Both the position numbers and the translations under genes were made by a program. Below, piece by piece: positions 1 to 9,293 of a DNA stretch of 64,000 nt (the stretch's first letter is position 1; each line of letters opens with the position of its first letter). The notes beneath the pieces were generated by a model that had not been told where the DNA came from, did not search any database, and worked only from the letters and a program-made list of their open reading frames with translations. Source of the DNA: Glaciimonas sp. (GTDB lineage: Bacteria > Pseudomonadota > Gammaproteobacteria > Burkholderiales > Burkholderiaceae_D); NCBI GenBank assembly GCA_012927625.1, contig JABBOV010000004.1, forward strand, positions 186,001 through 250,000, read 5' to 3'.

Positions 1-230
1 ACGAAATATGAAGCGGTGCCAAGGCGCAAAAAATGCATCCAAGCTGATTATAGCGCGCTATAAAGTGGCAACAAACAAACTTGCCACGGTAATATCGGGT
101 TGCTTATTATGCTACGTTAGCATAGGTTTAATGCGTATAACATTCTTGTGAAAGATAGCATGCGTTGCGTCAATTTATTGCCATTATTACATCCATTAAA
201 CTGTGATGCGCCAGAAAAAGGAAAATCAGC

Positions 231-1265
231 ATGACACGACCAACAATCGATCTGCGTAGCGATACGGTCACGCAACCTTGTGCCGCCATGCGCGCCGCGA
301 TGGTGCAGGCGCCGGTGGGCGACGATGTGTATGGCGATGACCCCAGCGTCAACCGCTTGCAAGCACTGGCGGCAGAATTATTCGGCTTTGAGGCGGCATT
401 ATTTGCGCCTTCCGGCACCCAGACCAATCTGATTGCTCTGCTCACGCATTGTGGGCGCGGTGATGAATATATCGTCGGCCAGCAAGCGCATACCTATAAA
501 TATGAAGGCGGCGGTGCCGCCGTTCTGGGCAGTATCCAGCCGCAACCGTTGGCACATCAGGCCGATGGCAGTCTGGCGCTGGAAGATATTGCTGCGGCCA
601 TTAAACCGGATGATTTTCATTTTGCCCGCAGCCGTTTGCTGGCACTGGAAAACACTATTGGCGGACGTGTGCTGAGTGCCGATTACCTCCGGGCTGCTAC
701 CGATCTGGCCCATCAGCGCGGCTTGGCCACCCACCTCGACGGTGCCCGAATCTGCAACGCGGCGGTGCAACAGGGCATCAGCCTCAAGGACGCCGCCCAA
801 GGCTTCGATAGCGTTTCAGTCTGCCTCTCGAAAGGACTCGGCGCGCCGGTTGGCTCGCTACTGTGCGGCAGTCGCAGCTTTATCGGTCAAGCCTTGCGCT
901 GGCGCAAAATGTTGGGTGGCGGCATGCGTCAGGCTGGCATCTTGGCCGCTGCTGGCTTGTATGCGCTGGAGCATAACGTGCAGCGCCTGGCCGAGGACCA
1001 TGCCAATGCGCTGTTCCTGGCGCAAGGATTGGCAGCGATACCTGGCTTGGCGCTGCAGATGCCGCAAACCAATATTGTGTATGTTGATTTGCCTTCGCAG
1101 TGCTTTCCGGCGCTTGTGACAGCGCTGCATGAAAGCGGCATCCTTGCTGGCGTGAGTGCGCATATGCGGCTAGTTACGCATAAGGATGTGTCGCGCCAGG
1201 ACATGGCGTATGTAATTGAGGTATTTACCGCTGTGTTGGGCCAAACCGACCTGCTCGCCGCCTGA
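231..1265 (+). CDS. ltaE: Low-specificity L-threonine aldolase
   Basis: This 344-residue protein is a fold-type I PLP enzyme that cleaves L-threonine or L-allo-threonine to glycine and acetaldehyde in the cytosol. The N-terminus [11 protein letters not shown], the cofactor-contact motif LDGARICNA near residue 169 and the Schiff-base lysine in SKGLGAPVG (about Lys201) are typical of the family, and length is full. The start is supported by AAGGAAA a few bases upstream of ATG. It stands alone; the 230 bp before it hold no other gene. Beta-eliminating lyases share the fold, but the DLRSDTVT start is diagnostic for threonine aldolases. Confidence 0.93.
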   Translation: MTRPTIDLRSDTVTQPCAAMRAAMVQAPVGDDVYGDDPSVNRLQALAAELFGFEAALFAPSGTQTNLIALLTHCGRGDEYIVGQQAHTYKYEGGGAAVLGSIQPQPLAHQADGSLALEDIAAAIKPDDFHFARSRLLALENTIGGRVLSADYLRAATDLAHQRGLATHLDGARICNAAVQQGISLKDAAQGFDSVSVCLSKGLGAPVGSLLCGSRSFIGQALRWRKMLGGGMRQAGILAAAGLYALEHNVQRLAEDHANALFLAQGLAAIPGLALQMPQTNIVYVDLPSQCFPALVTALHESGILAGVSAHMRLVTHKDVSRQDMAYVIEVFTAVLGQTDLLAA

Positions 1266-1409
1266 TGCGGGAGGCGCGATGTTGTTTTTTGTTTTATGCT
1301 GCGCTGCACAAATAATTCTGGACAATTTTTTAAGGTGTGTGTAAAGTGTATTTGTGCAGTGCAGCATTAGTTAATTTAATCATCCATCTTTATCAACTAG
1401 GAGAATGTT

Positions 1410-1976
1410 ATGGCTACAATTCAAGAGCAGTTTCTGGAAGCAAGTAAGTCGCATTTTGAAGCACAATTGGCAATGATCAACTCATTGACAGCCAAGGTAT
1501 TTGGCGAAGCGGAAAAAATCATCACTCTGAACGTGAATGCCGCCAAAGCCACGTTCGAAGATTCGGCAGCCGCGGGCCAAGAGTTGCTGGCAGCAAAAGA
1601 CGCACAAGATTTTCTGAAAATTTCCGCCTCCCAGACACAGCCGAGCGCCGAAAAAGCAATGGCGTACAGTCGTGAACTGGCCAGCATTACCGCTGCCAGC
1701 CAAAAGGAATTGACCAAGGCTGCAGAGGCGCAGATTGCTGAAACCAGCGAAAAACTCACCAAGATGATTGCTGAATTGACCAAGAATGCTCCGGCCGGTT
1801 CAGAAAGCATGGTTGAAATGCTGAAGTCTCTGGTCGCCAATACCAATGCTGGTTACGATCAAATGCTCAACACCACTAAAAAAGCAGCAGAAACTTTGGA
1901 AGAAAATGTTGCCAAGGCATCTAAGAGCTTTGCCGATGTAGCACAAAAATCGACTGCCAAAACTGGCAAGAAGTAA
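1410..1976 (+). CDS. Phasin family protein
   Basis: A 188-residue protein rich in Ala, Lys and Glu, predicted to be almost entirely helical, with the phasin_2-type pattern (FLEASKSHFEAQ at the N-terminus, followed by long amphipathic helices). Phasins coat polyhydroxyalkanoate granules in the cytoplasm and control their size. The C-terminus is a basic Lys/Ala/Thr tail, as in many betaproteobacterial phasins. The start has a strong ribosome binding site (AGGAGAA). It is monocistronic, ending in a strong terminator about 20 bp after the stop. No PHA synthase lies nearby. Which phasin paralogue it is cannot be told from sequence alone. Confidence 0.9.
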   Translation: MATIQEQFLEASKSHFEAQLAMINSLTAKVFGEAEKIITLNVNAAKATFEDSAAAGQELLAAKDAQDFLKISASQTQPSAEKAMAYSRELASITAASQKELTKAAEAQIAETSEKLTKMIAELTKNAPAGSESMVEMLKSLVANTNAGYDQMLNTTKKAAETLEENVAKASKSFADVAQKSTAKTGKK

Positions 1977-1994
1977 TTTAGTTATGGCAATATT

Positions 1995-2022
1995 AAAACG
2001 GGCCGCATGCGGCCCGTTTTTA
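1995..2022 (+). terminator. Rho-independent terminator of the phasin gene
   Basis: A GC-rich perfect hairpin (ACGGGCCGC paired with GCGGCCCGT) is flanked by A-rich sequence and followed by a T run, starting about 20 bp after the phasin stop codon. Confidence 0.9.
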
Positions 2023-2097
2023 CGTTTACTGCTTGCTGCTGGTTATCCTGATGCCTGGCATAACTCCAGAAATATTTATTATGAAAATAAAAAACAA

Positions 2098-2168
2098 GGA
2101 GTATATTAATTAATGCATGATTTGACGCATAATTTATATGAGTTTATTTAAAATACACAAGCATGTAT
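2098..2168 (+). repeat. Dispersed intergenic repeat, copy 1 of 6
   Basis: One copy of a short AT-rich family. It has GGAGTAT at its start, GCAT at offset 29, AAAATAC at offset 52 and TGTAT at offset 66. It is preceded by an A-rich stretch (AATAAAAAACAA). It lies between the convergent phasin and glycine-zipper genes. Other copies are at 8766, 18573, 32750, 35254 and 42903. Confidence 0.7.
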
Positions 2169-2211
2169 GTATCAAGTAACGATTTTTTTGTTGACTCGAA
2201 TAGCAGACAAA

Positions 2212-2238
2212 CTAAAAGGCGACACTGCCGCCTTTTAG
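2212..2238 (-). terminator. Hairpin, probable terminator of the leftward glycine-zipper gene
   Basis: A perfect 10-bp inverted repeat (CTAAAAGGCG and CGCCTTTTAG) with a 7-nt loop lies 30 bp beyond the stop of the leftward gene. Read leftward, the second arm ends TTTTAG and is followed by TTTG, so it is terminator-like but without a long uninterrupted T run. Confidence 0.55.
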
Positions 2239-2267
2239 ACTAGGTTGGAGACAATCTCCCCAGTTAT

Positions 2268-2960
2268 TTATCCTTGCGAAGTCAGGCTGCCGTTGACCAC
2301 TTTGACCCGGTCGCCACTGCGCCATCCAGATTGCCCGGAATCGGCAAAACTGCGCATGCTGCCGTCTTCCATGCGAACCCGGATTTCATAGCTGGTGGTG
2401 GTGCGGGTGCGTCTTTCAACTTCATTGCCGGCAAATCCGCCGCCAACAGCACCGGCTACGGTAGCCAGTTTTCTACCGTCACCGCCGCCTACCTGATGGC
2501 CCAATATGCCGCCGAGAACGGCGCCGGCAACAGCGCCGATGCCGATGCCGTTCGGCTGCGCCGCTTGCTGGATGGCACGAACCGATTCGATCGTGCCGCA
2601 ATTGCCGCAGATTGCCGCCTGCGCTGGCGAGACATAGGGTACATAGGCGTTTTGGTTGTAGCTTGGCGGTGACTTATGCAGCGGTTTATGCCTGGGTTGG
2701 CTTTGTATGGTCGCAGCGGAATCGGCCTCTTTCGTTGCGACGAAGTGCTTGGCTTCCGTGGTCGGTGCTAACGTCGATATTTTGTCGTTTACCGGTGTTG
2801 GAGCCGATGATGTAACTACTGCCACCGGGGCTGTACTGCTGTTCGATTTTGGCAGCAAGCCGGTCATGGCGGCTACGCCAACCAGACTTAGCACCATGAC
2901 CGAGACGGCGGCGCCTGCGACCAGCGGATGGATCTGACTCGATGTTTTTTGATTTTCCAT
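2268..2960 (-). CDS. Glycine-zipper 2TM domain envelope protein
   Basis: A 230-residue protein with an N-terminal membrane anchor (about residues 13-35), a Pro/Thr/Ser-rich linker, and a C-terminal domain with glycine-zipper repeats (GIGIGAVAGAVLGGILGHQVGGG, about residues 137-160) followed by a short beta-rich tail (YEIRVRMEDGS). This arrangement is found in SlyB/Rick_17kDa-like outer-membrane-associated proteins, which affect envelope integrity. Unlike classical SlyB lipoproteins it has no lipobox cysteine at its N-terminus; the only cysteine pair (CGNC) is in the middle. Exact function unknown. Confidence 0.75.
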   Translation of the reverse strand: MENQKTSSQIHPLVAGAAVSVMVLSLVGVAAMTGLLPKSNSSTAPVAVVTSSAPTPVNDKISTLAPTTEAKHFVATKEADSAATIQSQPRHKPLHKSPPSYNQNAYVPYVSPAQAAICGNCGTIESVRAIQQAAQPNGIGIGAVAGAVLGGILGHQVGGGDGRKLATVAGAVGGGFAGNEVERRTRTTTSYEIRVRMEDGSMRSFADSGQSGWRSGDRVKVVNGSLTSQG

Positions 2961-3126
2961 TATTTCCCCTTTTGCCCTTTGATTATTTTGATGACCTCAT
3001 TATCAATGTTAAGGCGCAATTGAAAAAGCTGGATTGTGTGTCAGTTGTAAGGTGATGTAACCGGAGTATTCCAGACCAGAATGCGATGAGGCCGCATCGC
3101 GCGGCCCCAAGAAACTAAAACAAAAA

Positions 3127-4656
3127 TCAGTCTTCGCGGCGCAAATGCGGGAACAGGATGACGTCACGGATATTCGGCGAATCGGTGATCAGCATTATCA
3201 AGCGGTCGATACCAATACCGCAGCCGCCGGTTGGAGGCAGACCGTATTCGAGGGCGCGGATGAAATCGGCATCGTAAAACATTGCTTCTTCGTCGCCGGC
3301 ATCCTTGGCCGCGACTTGCGCATGGAAGCGGGCGGCCTGATCTTCCGCATCGTTCAATTCGGAAAAACCATTGGCGATTTCGCGTCCAACGATGAACAGT
3401 TCGAAGCGTTCGGTGATGCCGGGCTGAGTATCGGAGGCGCGCGCCAGCGGCGATACTTCGATCGGATAATCAACAATATAGGTTGGCTCCCATAGCTGCG
3501 CTTCCGCGGTTTCCTCGAACAGGGCCAGTTGCAGCGCACCCAGGCCGGCGCTGGCGAACGGCTGGACTCCAAATTTTTTCAACTCGACTTTAATGAATTC
3601 AGCATCGTGCAGTTGTTCATTGTTGTAATGCGGCGCGTACTTGTTGATTGCCGCGACGATGGTGAGGCGGTGGAACGGTTTGGTCAGGTCGAGTTCGCGG
3701 CCTTGGTACGTCAGCAGCGCGGTGCCGTGCGCATCAATGGCGGCCTGGCGGATCACCGCTTCGGTGAAATCCATCAGCCACAGGTAATCAACATACGCGG
3801 CATAAAATTCCATCATGGTGAATTCTGGGTTGTGGCGCGGCGATACGCCTTCATTGCGGAAATTGCGATTGACTTCGAATACGCGCTCGAAGCCGCCTAC
3901 CACCAGCCGCTTCAAGTACAGCTCAGGCGCGATGCGCAGAAACATCTGCATGTCCAGCGCGTTGTGATGGGTGATGAAAGGCTTGGCTGTCGCACCGCCG
4001 GGAATGGTGTGCAACATCGGCGTTTCGACTTCCATGAAGTCGTTTTTTTCCATGAAACGGCGGATCGACGAAATTGCGGCGGTACGTGCTTTGAAAGTAC
4101 GGCGTGTTTCTTCGTTCATGATCAGGTCGACGTAGCGCTGCCGGTATTTGGTTTCTTGGTCTGAAAGGCCGTGAAATTTGTCGGGCAGCGGGCGCAGCGA
4201 TTTGGTCAGCAGACGCAGCTTGGTGACCTTGATCGACAATTCGCCGGTCTTGGTCTCGAACAGCGTGCCTTCGGCACCGAGAATGTCGCCCAAGTCATAA
4301 TGCTTGAAAGCTGCGTGTTCCGCTTCGCCGGTCAGGTCATTAGTGATGTAAAGCTGGATGCGGCCGTCGGCTTTGAGGCCGGAGGCGTCCTGGATGGTGG
4401 CAAACGAGGCCTTGCCCATGACGCGCTTGAGCATCATGCGCCCAGCCACCACTACCGTTACCGGTTCGGTCAGCAGGGTTTCGCGCGCGGCTGCGCTTTC
4501 GTATTGCGCCTGCAGTACTGCCGCCTTGTGTTGTGGACGGAAATCGTTCGGGAAGGCAATTCCCTGGGTACGCAGTGTCGCGAGTTTACTGCGCCGTTCG
4601 GCGATGATCGAATTTTCATCTAGCGGCATGGCCGCTGGTTCATTGTGCTTGGTCAT
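3127..4656 (-). CDS. lysS: Lysyl-tRNA synthetase, class II
   Basis: A full-length 509-residue class II aminoacyl-tRNA synthetase that charges tRNA-Lys. An N-terminal OB-fold anticodon-binding domain (about residues 70-180) precedes the catalytic domain, with motif 2 [14 protein letters not shown] and motif 3 [13 protein letters not shown] near the C-terminus. It follows prfB on the same strand with a 62-bp gap, the conserved prfB-lysS arrangement of proteobacteria, and is probably co-transcribed with it. Confidence 0.96.
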   Translation of the reverse strand: MTKHNEPAAMPLDENSIIAERRSKLATLRTQGIAFPNDFRPQHKAAVLQAQYESAAARETLLTEPVTVVVAGRMMLKRVMGKASFATIQDASGLKADGRIQLYITNDLTGEAEHAAFKHYDLGDILGAEGTLFETKTGELSIKVTKLRLLTKSLRPLPDKFHGLSDQETKYRQRYVDLIMNEETRRTFKARTAAISSIRRFMEKNDFMEVETPMLHTIPGGATAKPFITHHNALDMQMFLRIAPELYLKRLVVGGFERVFEVNRNFRNEGVSPRHNPEFTMMEFYAAYVDYLWLMDFTEAVIRQAAIDAHGTALLTYQGRELDLTKPFHRLTIVAAINKYAPHYNNEQLHDAEFIKVELKKFGVQPFASAGLGALQLALFEETAEAQLWEPTYIVDYPIEVSPLARASDTQPGITERFELFIVGREIANGFSELNDAEDQAARFHAQVAAKDAGDEEAMFYDADFIRALEYGLPPTGGCGIGIDRLIMLITDSPNIRDVILFPHLRRED

Positions 4657-4718
4657 ATTATTTAGGCAATGTGTGCAAAATGGCGCGTGGGCGTATCGGG
4701 CCGGGGTGCGAAGTGAGT

Positions 4719-5823
4719 TTAGACGCCCTGTTTCAGCGAGGCGGCGATGAATTCATCAAGATCACCGTCCAGTATCGCTTTGGTGTTGCCGGTCTCGAAA
4801 CCGGTGCGCAAATCCTTGATGCGGGACTGGTCGAGCACATAAGAACGGATCTGATGGCCCCAGCCGACATCGGTTTTGGAATCTTCCAGCTTTTGCTGTT
4901 CGCTCATGCGGTTGCGCATTTCCAGTTCAAACAGTTTGGCTTTTAGCATGTCCCACGCTTCGGCGCGGTTGCGATGCTGGCTGCGGTCATTCTGGCATTG
5001 AACCACGATACCGGATGGGCCGTGCGTCAGGCGCACTGCGGAATCGGTCTTGTTAATGTGCTGTCCGCCGGCGCCGGAGGCGCGATAGGTATCGATTCGC
5101 ACGTCGGCCGGATTAATGTCGATATCGATCGAATCATCGACTTCCGGGTACACGAACAGGCTGCAAAATGAGGTGTGGCGACCATTGGCGGAGTCAAACG
5201 GCGATTTGCGCACCAGTCGATGCACGCCGGTTTCGGTGCGCAGGAAGCCGTAAGCATAATCGCCTTCGACTTTCAGGGTTGCAGTCTTGATGCCGGCCAC
5301 TTCACCGTCCGACTGTTCCAGGATTTCGACCTTGAAATCCTTGCGTTCGCAATAGCGCAAGTATTGGCGCAGGATCATCGAGGCCCAGTCTTGCGCTTCA
5401 GTGCCGCCGGCACCGGACTGAATGTCGATGAAGCAATTGTTCGGGTCCATCGGATTGTTGAACATGCGCCGGAATTCCATCGCGGCAACCCGGGTTTCAA
5501 TATCTTTGGTATCGGCTTCCACTGCTTCAAGCGTGTCTTCATCCTGCTCTTCGCGCGCCATTTCGAACAGGTCGCGGGTATCGCGCAGATCGGCTTCGAT
5601 CTTGATCAGGGAGTAGACGATGTTTTCCAGCGACTTTTTTTCCTTGCCCATGTCCTGCGCCCGTTTCGGGTCGTTCCAGACAGTGGGGTCTTCCAGTTCC
5701 GCGTTGACGGATTCGAGTTTCTCGGACTTCAGATCGAAGTCAAAGATACCCCCGAAGTTCGGTTTCACGGCCAGCCAGGTCGGCAAGCAAGGCGGAGAGG
5801 GCGTTTAAGCGTTCAGCTTCCAT
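4719..5823 (-). CDS. prfB: Peptide chain release factor 2, with programmed +1 frameshift
   Basis: RF2 ends translation at UGA and UAA. The main frame carries the stop-recognition tripeptide SPF (in [10 protein letters not shown]) and the GGQ motif ([14 protein letters not shown]) that triggers peptidyl-tRNA hydrolysis. The true start is the ATG at 5823-5821, which opens a short frame [20 protein letters not shown] ending at an in-frame UGA at 5742-5740. A +1 slip at CUU-UGA-C joins it to the long frame and gives 367 residues, the usual RF2 length. A single-frame reading would miss the first 26 codons. The span therefore includes one skipped base at 5742. Confidence 0.95.
5740..5753 (-). promoter_or_regulatory. 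RF2 autoregulatory +1 frameshift site
   Basis: Read leftward: GGGGG, then TAT CTT TGA C. This matches the classical prfB shift site: a Shine-Dalgarno-like G run, a slippery CUU, and a UGA followed by C. Low RF2 stalls termination at UGA and favours the +1 shift, so RF2 controls its own synthesis. Confidence 0.95.
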
Positions 5824-6237
5824 AGTGTAATTATCTGTAATCAAACCGTAAATTATACGCGAGCGTGTAGCACGCATCATCAGCCAAAATTTATTCAAAA
5901 CATCCAAATGACCAAATGCTTCCTCAAAGCAATTTCGTCTTTATTTTTCATTTTGGTAATATCCGCACTCTTATCTGCATTTTTTGTGCAGGGCAAAAAT
6001 GTTTTTTCGCAAATGCGTTATTCGATAGAATGGTTGTACGCAGGTCTTCAATAATCATGTTGTCCGATTAATTTCTTTAGCGGTGTGGAAAAACAATAAT
6101 CGTCGTCGGACAAGCACTTTTCAGGCAATTGCCCGTATTCTTTCGTGGTTTTCAATAGGTTCAATAGCGGTTTTTTGCCTACGATAATTACAGGCATGCG
6201 TTTTTACCCATGCGCTACCCTGTCATAGGAAACCCAT
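5824..6237. other. Intergenic region between prfB and the antiporter gene
   Basis: This AT-rich 414-bp region separates divergent genes and should hold both promoters. The only coding candidate is a 48-codon frame at 5908-6054 (+): MTKCFLKAISSLFF, one hydrophobic segment, then a polar tail. It lacks a visible ribosome binding site, so it is not called as a gene. No strong hairpin or recognised operator was seen. Confidence 0.4.
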
Positions 6238-7446
6238 ATGTCATCATTCAGTTTTTTTCCACACCTGCCAGGCAGCCTTAATGTTTTGACCGCTTTGGGG
6301 TTGATACTGATTGCCGGGATATTTGGCGCGCGTCTGGTTAAGCATTTTGCTCCGGTGCCGGCGATTACCGGTTATGTGCTGACGGGATTGTTGATCGGCC
6401 CCGTTGGCCTGAATCTGATCAGCGCTACCGCGCTGAATGAGTTGGAGCCGATTGTCGAACTGGCGCTTGGTTTATTCGTCTTTGAGCTGGGGCGGCGTCT
6501 TGATTACCGCTGGCTGCTGAAAGAACGGTGTCTGCTGATCACTGGCGTAGCCATCAGCATCAGCGTGTTTGTGGCCTTATTTATATTGTTGCTGAGTCTG
6601 GGACTCGATGCCCTGAGTGCGGCACTGGCTGCGGCCATCGGCATGGCGACGTCGCCGGCGGTGACGCTCAACGTGGTGCAGGAAATCAGGGCCGAAGGCC
6701 AGGTGAGCGCCCGCATGCTCAATATCGTTGCCATCAACAATTCGCTGGCTTTTCTGCTATTTATCGTGTGCCTGTCGGTGTTGCATTGGCAGTACGGTGG
6801 TAGTTGGAGCATCGCCCTGCTGCACCCGTTGTATCTGATTTTCGGCTCCATCGTGTTCGGTTTGCTGGCCGGCAGATTGCTGGTTTTTGCCAGCCGCCAC
6901 CTGGGGCCGGAGAGTCACGCGCAGCGGATCGTAGTGTTTGCGCTAGTTGCAGCCACCATCGGAATCGCCGATATGTTCAAATTCCCGGCGCTGGTGTCGT
7001 TGCTGGTATTTGCCGTCAGCAGCCGCTATCGCGACCGTCAGCAAGTAGTGGTCGAATCCGAATTCAGTCAGATCAACAGTCTGCTAAGTGTCATCTTGTT
7101 TGTGTTCGCCGGCGCCCGTCTGGAGCTGGCGCATCTGGGACAGTTCTGGCTGATTGGCCTGGCGTATATTGCGATGCGGTTGACTGTGATGACTGGGCTG
7201 GGCGCAGTGCTGGCGTCCCGGAACGGTTTGCGTGCGCGTCAAGGAGCACTGCTCGGCTTGGGCTTGTTGCCGATGTCGGGAGTTGCCATCCTGACCGCAC
7301 AATATGTTTCCAGCATTCATCCTGAGTTTGGCGCGCAACTTTCGGCGCTGGTGCTATCGGTGGTGGTTGTGCTGGAAATCATCGGCCCGATTTCGACCCA
7401 TTACGCGCTGGTGGCGTCGGGCGAATCGAATATACCTAAACCCTGA
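6238..7446 (+). CDS. Kef-type cation:proton antiporter (CPA2 family)
   Basis: A 402-residue protein with about 11-12 membrane helices across its whole length. It matches the Na+/H+ exchanger domain of CPA2 (KefB/KefC) transporters: the N-terminal AITGYVLTGLLIGP helix pair and the conserved MATSPAVTLNVV segment (about residue 138) are visible. It has no C-terminal NAD-binding RCK domain, so it is the short KefB-like type and is probably not regulated like glutathione-gated KefC. It would exchange K+ or Na+ for protons across the inner membrane. Substrate cannot be deduced. Confidence 0.85.
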   Translation: MSSFSFFPHLPGSLNVLTALGLILIAGIFGARLVKHFAPVPAITGYVLTGLLIGPVGLNLISATALNELEPIVELALGLFVFELGRRLDYRWLLKERCLLITGVAISISVFVALFILLLSLGLDALSAALAAAIGMATSPAVTLNVVQEIRAEGQVSARMLNIVAINNSLAFLLFIVCLSVLHWQYGGSWSIALLHPLYLIFGSIVFGLLAGRLLVFASRHLGPESHAQRIVVFALVAATIGIADMFKFPALVSLLVFAVSSRYRDRQQVVVESEFSQINSLLSVILFVFAGARLELAHLGQFWLIGLAYIAMRLTVMTGLGAVLASRNGLRARQGALLGLGLLPMSGVAILTAQYVSSIHPEFGAQLSALVLSVVVVLEIIGPISTHYALVASGESNIPKP

Positions 7447-7488
7447 TAGGGTGGAAAATGTACGAAATAATTTGCGTATTTGTTCCAT

Positions 7489-7584
7489 ATTTGGTGGGCG
7501 CGTTGCGGCCTTGCTCGTCGTCGCCATAGTCAGCTATGACTCATCCTTAGGCCTTGCATCGCATCCCGCCAAACGCGCCCAAAT
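7489..7584. repeat. Long imperfect nested hairpin
   Basis: Outer arms GGGCGCGTT (7496-7504) and AACGCGCCC (7572-7580) enclose a second pairing (GGCCT with AGGCC) and a terminal CATAG-TCAG-CTATG stem. GGCCTTGC also occurs twice as a direct repeat. It fills most of the gap between the antiporter and ybdK. It could be a palindromic repeat, an mRNA processing hairpin or an attenuator; there is no T run. Confidence 0.5.
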
Positions 7585-7623
7585 CCACAACTTATTTTTT
7601 ACACGTTCTTAAAGGAGAAATTC

Positions 7624-8739
7624 ATGCTCGAATTTACATCTTCCAAGCCGCTGACGATGGGTGTCGAGCTGGAGTTGCAAATCGTTAATCGACGTGACTA
7701 CAACCTGACCCGTGGCTGTCCTGATTTGCTGGCGGTGCTGGAGAAGACCCCGCATGGCTACGACATCAAGCCGGAAATTACCGAAAGCATGATTGAAATT
7801 GCCACTTCGGTGCATGTCAATCACCGGGAAATGCTCTCCGAGTTGGCGGCCATGCGCACCCTGCTGGTGGCTGCCGCAGACAAGGTCAATCTCGGTCTCG
7901 CTGGCGGTGGCGCGCATCCGTTTCAGCACTGGGACGAGCAACGCATATCGCCGGTTGCGCGCTACCATCTGGTGTCGGAATTGTATGGTTATCTTGCCAA
8001 ACAATTTACCGTGTACGGCCAGCATATCCATATCGGCTGCGCCAATGGCGATGAGGCGGTGCGGTTGGCGCACTTGCTGGCGCGCTATATTCCGCATTTC
8101 ATCGCGTTATCGGCTTCCTCGCCGTTTTATCAAGGCGTCGATACCGCATTCCAGTCTTCGCGACTGACCAGCATCAATGCGTTTCCCCTGAGCGGCTGCA
8201 TGCCGTTCGTGCTCGACTGGGCAGCTTTCGATGCGTATTACCAAAAAATGACAAGCTTGAATATCGTTGCCAGCATGAAGGATTTTTATTGGGATATTCG
8301 GCCCAAGCCAGAATACGGCACAGTGGAAATCCGGGTTTGCGATACCCCGCTCGGGATTGAAACAGCGGTGCAACTGGCTGCTTATGCGCAAACCCTGTGC
8401 AAATATTTCCTAGATCATCGTGCGTTGTGTCCGACCCAGGATACCTACCTGACGTATTCATATAACCGCTTCCAGTCTTGCCGCTTCGGCCTGGCCGGCT
8501 TAGTGATTGATCCGGCCCAAAATACCCAGTTGCCGATCAAGGAAGATATTTTGCATACGCTCGAAATGCTAGGCGACACTGCGCGCGAACTTGGCACTAC
8601 CGACGTGATCGCGGCAATTCAAGAAAACGCGATCAAGGGCAGTTCCGACGCGGACTGGTTGCGCGCCGCTTATGCCGAAACAGGCTCCCTGAACGAAGTG
8701 GTACGGCGCCAGGCGGAAGTATGGATGGCTAATCCTTGA
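7624..8739 (+). CDS. ybdK: Carboxylate-amine ligase, YbdK family
   Basis: A 371-residue member of the GCS2/YbdK family, related to plant-type glutamate-cysteine ligase. The start TMGVELELQIVN, the GGGAHPF segment and the Q(H)IHIGC and EIRVCD motifs match ATP-grasp-like glutamate-cysteine ligase active sites. E. coli YbdK has weak gamma-glutamyl-cysteine ligase activity, but its physiological role is not settled. The start codon has a strong AAGGAG site. In some relatives the gene neighbours glutathione-linked Kef transporters; here it directly follows one, which suggests but does not prove a thiol or electrophile link. Confidence 0.9.
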   Translation: MLEFTSSKPLTMGVELELQIVNRRDYNLTRGCPDLLAVLEKTPHGYDIKPEITESMIEIATSVHVNHREMLSELAAMRTLLVAAADKVNLGLAGGGAHPFQHWDEQRISPVARYHLVSELYGYLAKQFTVYGQHIHIGCANGDEAVRLAHLLARYIPHFIALSASSPFYQGVDTAFQSSRLTSINAFPLSGCMPFVLDWAAFDAYYQKMTSLNIVASMKDFYWDIRPKPEYGTVEIRVCDTPLGIETAVQLAAYAQTLCKYFLDHRALCPTQDTYLTYSYNRFQSCRFGLAGLVIDPAQNTQLPIKEDILHTLEMLGDTARELGTTDVIAAIQENAIKGSSDADWLRAAYAETGSLNEVVRRQAEVWMANP

Positions 8740-8765
8740 GAATTTTTATTTGATATGATTTATGG

Positions 8766-8836
8766 GGAGTATGGCAAAAAATATAGCACTTTCCGCATTT
8801 TTTTATTGAGGTTGACTAAAATACGGCGGTGTGTAT
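8766..8836 (+). repeat. Dispersed intergenic repeat, copy 2 of 6
   Basis: GGAGTAT at the start, GCAT at offset 29, AAAATAC at offset 52, TGTAT at offset 66: identical spacing to the copy at 2098. It lies just after ybdK in an otherwise gene-free 300-bp stretch. Confidence 0.7.
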
Positions 8837-8926
8837 CTTTGTATTGAGCAATTAGTGTAGTGGTCAACCATATTGCATATTGGTAATCCGGCCCTTCTGT
8901 ATTTGATCGTGCCCACGCTTGAGCCG

Positions 8927-8943
8927 GTGCCTGAATCAGGCAC
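8927..8943. repeat. Short palindrome
   Basis: GTGCCTGA and TCAGGCAC flank a single A. It lies about 100 bp upstream of the CcoI N-domain ORF and could be an operator or chance. Nothing else is visible in 8837-9040. Confidence 0.35.
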
Positions 8944-9040
8944 AATGGCAGATATGGTGATAACAAAGAAGAATCCTGAGCATGTGCAGTTCCTTCAAAT
9001 TTTTGATTAAAAACGCCAGCGCACAACGCTGGCTGACCGG

Positions 9041-9280
9041 ATGATGCTGCGCAAACTATCTTCCGCGCTGGCCGAAATATTTGCCAGATCGGCTGCCGCC
9101 AATCCGAAGATCGCATGCTTCCACTGCGGCGAACGGGTGCGCCAGAGGCGCGTGGTGCAAGTTGTATTCGACGGGGTTTGCCGCGACGTTTGTTGCCACG
9201 GTTGTGCCGCCATCCTGTCTACGGTCGAACAATTGGGTCAGTCTGAACAGTACTTGGCCCTGAAACAGCAATTAGATTAG
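9041..9280 (+). CDS. Stand-alone N-terminal metal-binding domain of a CcoI-type copper ATPase
   Basis: A 79-residue protein with two cysteine pairs, CFHCG (about residues 27-31) and CRDVCCHGCAAI (about 48-59). This matches the cysteine-rich domain usually fused to the N-terminus of CcoI/FixI-type P1B ATPases. The CcoI frame starts 13 bp after its stop, in a different frame. Either a split gene makes two polypeptides, or an indel has broken one gene. There is no homopolymer at the junction and the second frame has its own ATG, so a genuine split is possible. The ribosome binding site is weak. Confidence 0.7.
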   Translation: MMLRKLSSALAEIFARSAAANPKIACFHCGERVRQRRVVQVVFDGVCRDVCCHGCAAILSTVEQLGQSEQYLALKQQLD

Positions 9281-9293
9281 ATATGGATGCCTG

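Noticed and set aside
3063..3121. GGAGTAT motif as a seventh dispersed repeat copy
   Set aside because: The block 52 bp downstream reads CTAAAAC and no other element fits.
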